From: an uncultured bacterium
GTDB lineage: Bacteria; Patescibacteriota; Minisyncoccia; Phycocordibacterales; UBA2100
Assembly (NCBI GenBank): GCA_903881205.1
Contig: CAIRSC010000047.1
Span: 1-5,671, forward strand
DNA: 5,671 nt
Direction of reading: 5' to 3'
A program made the translations under genes and the position numbers. The notes beneath the pieces were generated by a model that did no database searches, was not told the DNA's origin, and saw only the letters and a list, made by a program, of their open reading frames with translations. Below, piece after piece: positions 4,337-5,671 of the stretch. Positions within the stretch are counted from its first letter, which is position 1. Each line of letters opens with the position of its first letter.

Positions 4337-5671
4337 ATGTCACGCGATTACCCACTCGAAAAAGTACGTAACTTCGGTATCGTTGCCCACGTCGACGCGG
4401 GAAAAACGACCACGTCCGAGCGCATCCTCTACTACACGGGGGAGAGCCACAAGATCGGCGAAGTGCACGAGGGCAACACAGTGACTGACTGGATGGAGCA
4501 GGAGCGTGAGCGCGGCATCACCATCACCGCCGCAGCCATCACGTGTTTCTGGAACCCTTCGTACATGGGAGCTGATACCTCCAAGAAAGTCCGGTTCAAC
4601 GTCATCGATACCCCAGGGCACATCGACTTCACTTCAGAAGTGAAGCGCTCGATGCGCGTGCTCGACGGTGCGGTCGTCGTTTTCGACGGCGTTGCCGGTG
4701 TAGAGCCGCAGTCCGAGACCAACTGGCGCTATGCCGAAGAGGCGGAAGTACCGCGCATTTGCTATATCAACAAACTCGATCGTACCGGTGCATCCTTCGA
4801 AAAGTCATACGCCTCGATCCTCGATCGTCTTTCGACGAAGGCAGTGCGCATGCAGATTCCGATCGGCCTCGAAGAGAAATTCGAAGGCGTCATCGATCTT
4901 CTCGGAATGAAGGCATACAAATTCGAAGGGGAAATGGGACGTAATGTGATCGCCTACGACATTCCTGCTGAGTACCTCGACGAAGCCAAGAAATATCACA
5001 CCGAGCTCGTCGAGCGTATCGTCGAAAATGACGACGCGGTTATGGCGGACTTCCTCGAGGGCAAAGAGATTCCCTACGAAACACTCAAAAAGACGCTCCG
5101 CGCAGCGGTCGTCCAGAACAAGATCTTCCCCGTGTACACCGGTTCGTCACTCAAGAACAAGGGCGTCCAGCTCGTGCTCGACGCGGTCGTCGACTACCTC
5201 CCATCACCGCTCGATCTTCCGGCCGCTAAGGGCACCAATCCTGATACGGGAGTCGAAGAGACTCGTCCGTCGCTCGATGATGGGCCGTTCGCCGCGCTCG
5301 TCTTCAAACTCCAGACCGACCCGTTCGTGGGCGCGCTCACGTTCTTCCGTGTCTATTCCGGATCGATCAATACCGGCGACACAGTTTACAATTCCGCCAA
5401 CAATAAGAGAGAGCGCATCGGCCGTATGGTTCGCCTTCAGGCCGACAAGCGCGAAGAGATCAAATCGGTGTATGCCGGCGAGATCGCGGTGGTCGTCGGT
5501 ATGAAGGAGGTCAAGATCGGCCACACGCTCTGCGATGCTGAGCACCCGATCGCGCTGGAATCGATCGTATTCCCGGAGCCGGTGGTCTCGATGCGTGTTG
5601 AGCCCAAGACGAAGGCCGACCAGGAACTCATGGGCATTGCTCTCTCAAAACTGAGCGACGAAGATCCGACC
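4337..5671 (+). CDS. fusA: Elongation factor G (partial, first 445 residues)
   Basis: EF-G is the GTPase that drives translocation and, with RRF, ribosome recycling. The frame runs open to the right edge; about 250 residues of a usual ~700 are missing. GTPase motifs are all present: G1 AHVDAGKT (17-24), G2 RGITIT (59-64), G3 DTPGH (91-95), G4 NKLD (145-148), and G5 in the segment GSSLKNKG (269-276), where most bacteria have GSAFKNKG. The EF-G-specific WMEQERERGITIT stretch and PQSETNWRYA (124-133) separate it from EF-Tu and other GTPases. Domain II covers about 312-400 (FKLQTDPFVGALTFFRVYSG at 323-342), and domain III begins near 415 (VEPKTKADQE). The ATG at 4337 gives the family N-terminus; there is no Shine-Dalgarno. 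It should follow rpsG directly in a standard str operon but is here separated by about 1.8 kb. Confidence 0.97.
   Translation, partial: MSRDYPLEKVRNFGIVAHVDAGKTTTSERILYYTGESHKIGEVHEGNTVTDWMEQERERGITITAAAITCFWNPSYMGADTSKKVRFNVIDTPGHIDFTSEVKRSMRVLDGAVVVFDGVAGVEPQSETNWRYAEEAEVPRICYINKLDRTGASFEKSYASILDRLSTKAVRMQIPIGLEEKFEGVIDLLGMKAYKFEGEMGRNVIAYDIPAEYLDEAKKYHTELVERIVENDDAVMADFLEGKEIPYETLKKTLRAAVVQNKIFPVYTGSSLKNKGVQLVLDAVVDYLPSPLDLPAAKGTNPDTGVEETRPSLDDGPFAALVFKLQTDPFVGALTFFRVYSGSINTGDTVYNSANNKRERIGRMVRLQADKREEIKSVYAGEIAVVVGMKEVKIGHTLCDAEHPIALESIVFPEPVVSMRVEPKTKADQELMGIALSKLSDEDPT

Noticed and set aside
5028..5504. Plus-strand open frame of 158 residues inside fusA
   Set aside because: Its translation is extremely rich in Arg and Ser, typical of an out-of-frame reading of a GC-rich gene; the EF-G frame is certain here.
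1..5671. Use of a recoded UGA (as in Gracilibacteria/Absconditabacteria)
   Set aside because: No in-frame TGA occurs in any gene. All visible stops are TAA or TAG, which neither shows nor needs recoding; the count is too small to say UGA is avoided as a stop.
1..5671. Mobile element, CRISPR array, tRNA or defence system
   Set aside because: I looked for transposase or integrase motifs, terminal inverted repeats, regularly spaced repeats and tRNA cloverleaf arms and found none.

Overview
This window looks like a stretch of bacterial chromosome made mostly of housekeeping genes. I infer a member of the Candidate Phyla Radiation (Patescibacteria, probably the Parcubacteria side). The grounds are a ribosomal protein S12 with an extra ~13-residue segment near its N-terminus, almost no Shine-Dalgarno sequences, -10-like boxes six bases before start codons (suggesting leaderless mRNAs), and compact genes. 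This placement is an inference, not proven. The stop codons I can see are TAA or TAG, and no gene has an in-frame TGA, so UGA is not used as a sense codon here.

Layout. (1) 2-496: C-terminal part of a ComEC-type metallo-beta-lactamase-fold protein, cut by the window edge. It meets the minus-strand gene for ribosomal protein L28 (rpmB, 552-794) at a shared bidirectional terminator (510-538). (2) 828-1454: a small M50/site-2-protease-like membrane protease, divergent from rpmB with only 33 bases between start codons. (3) 1455-1637: a 183-base regulatory stretch with a possible promoter, a small GC hairpin followed by Ts, and a near-perfect 24-base palindrome just upstream of rpsL. (4) 1638-2536: rpsL (S12) and rpsG (S7), 20 bases apart, closed by a strong terminator (2554-2580). 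(5) 2602-4193: a non-ribosomal insert holding a 43-residue single-span membrane microprotein, ung (uracil-DNA glycosylase), a DoxX-like four-span membrane protein, and a 28-residue micro-ORF with the only strong Shine-Dalgarno in the window. It closes with another terminator (4206-4237). (6) 4337-end: the first 445 residues of elongation factor G (fusA), preceded by a possible promoter and a hairpin plus T-run that could act as an attenuator.

The classic str operon order rpsL-rpsG-fusA is therefore kept but broken: a ~1.8 kb block with its own terminators separates rpsG and fusA, so fusA is probably transcribed on its own. The translation genes (S12, S7, EF-G, L28) form one functional theme. 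Ung is base-excision repair, and the protease and DoxX protein are membrane proteins with no clear link to the rest. I see no mobile element, CRISPR array, tRNA, rRNA or defence system. The more novel material is small: two microproteins, the palindrome upstream of rpsL, the fusA leader, and a missing residue in a functional loop of S12.
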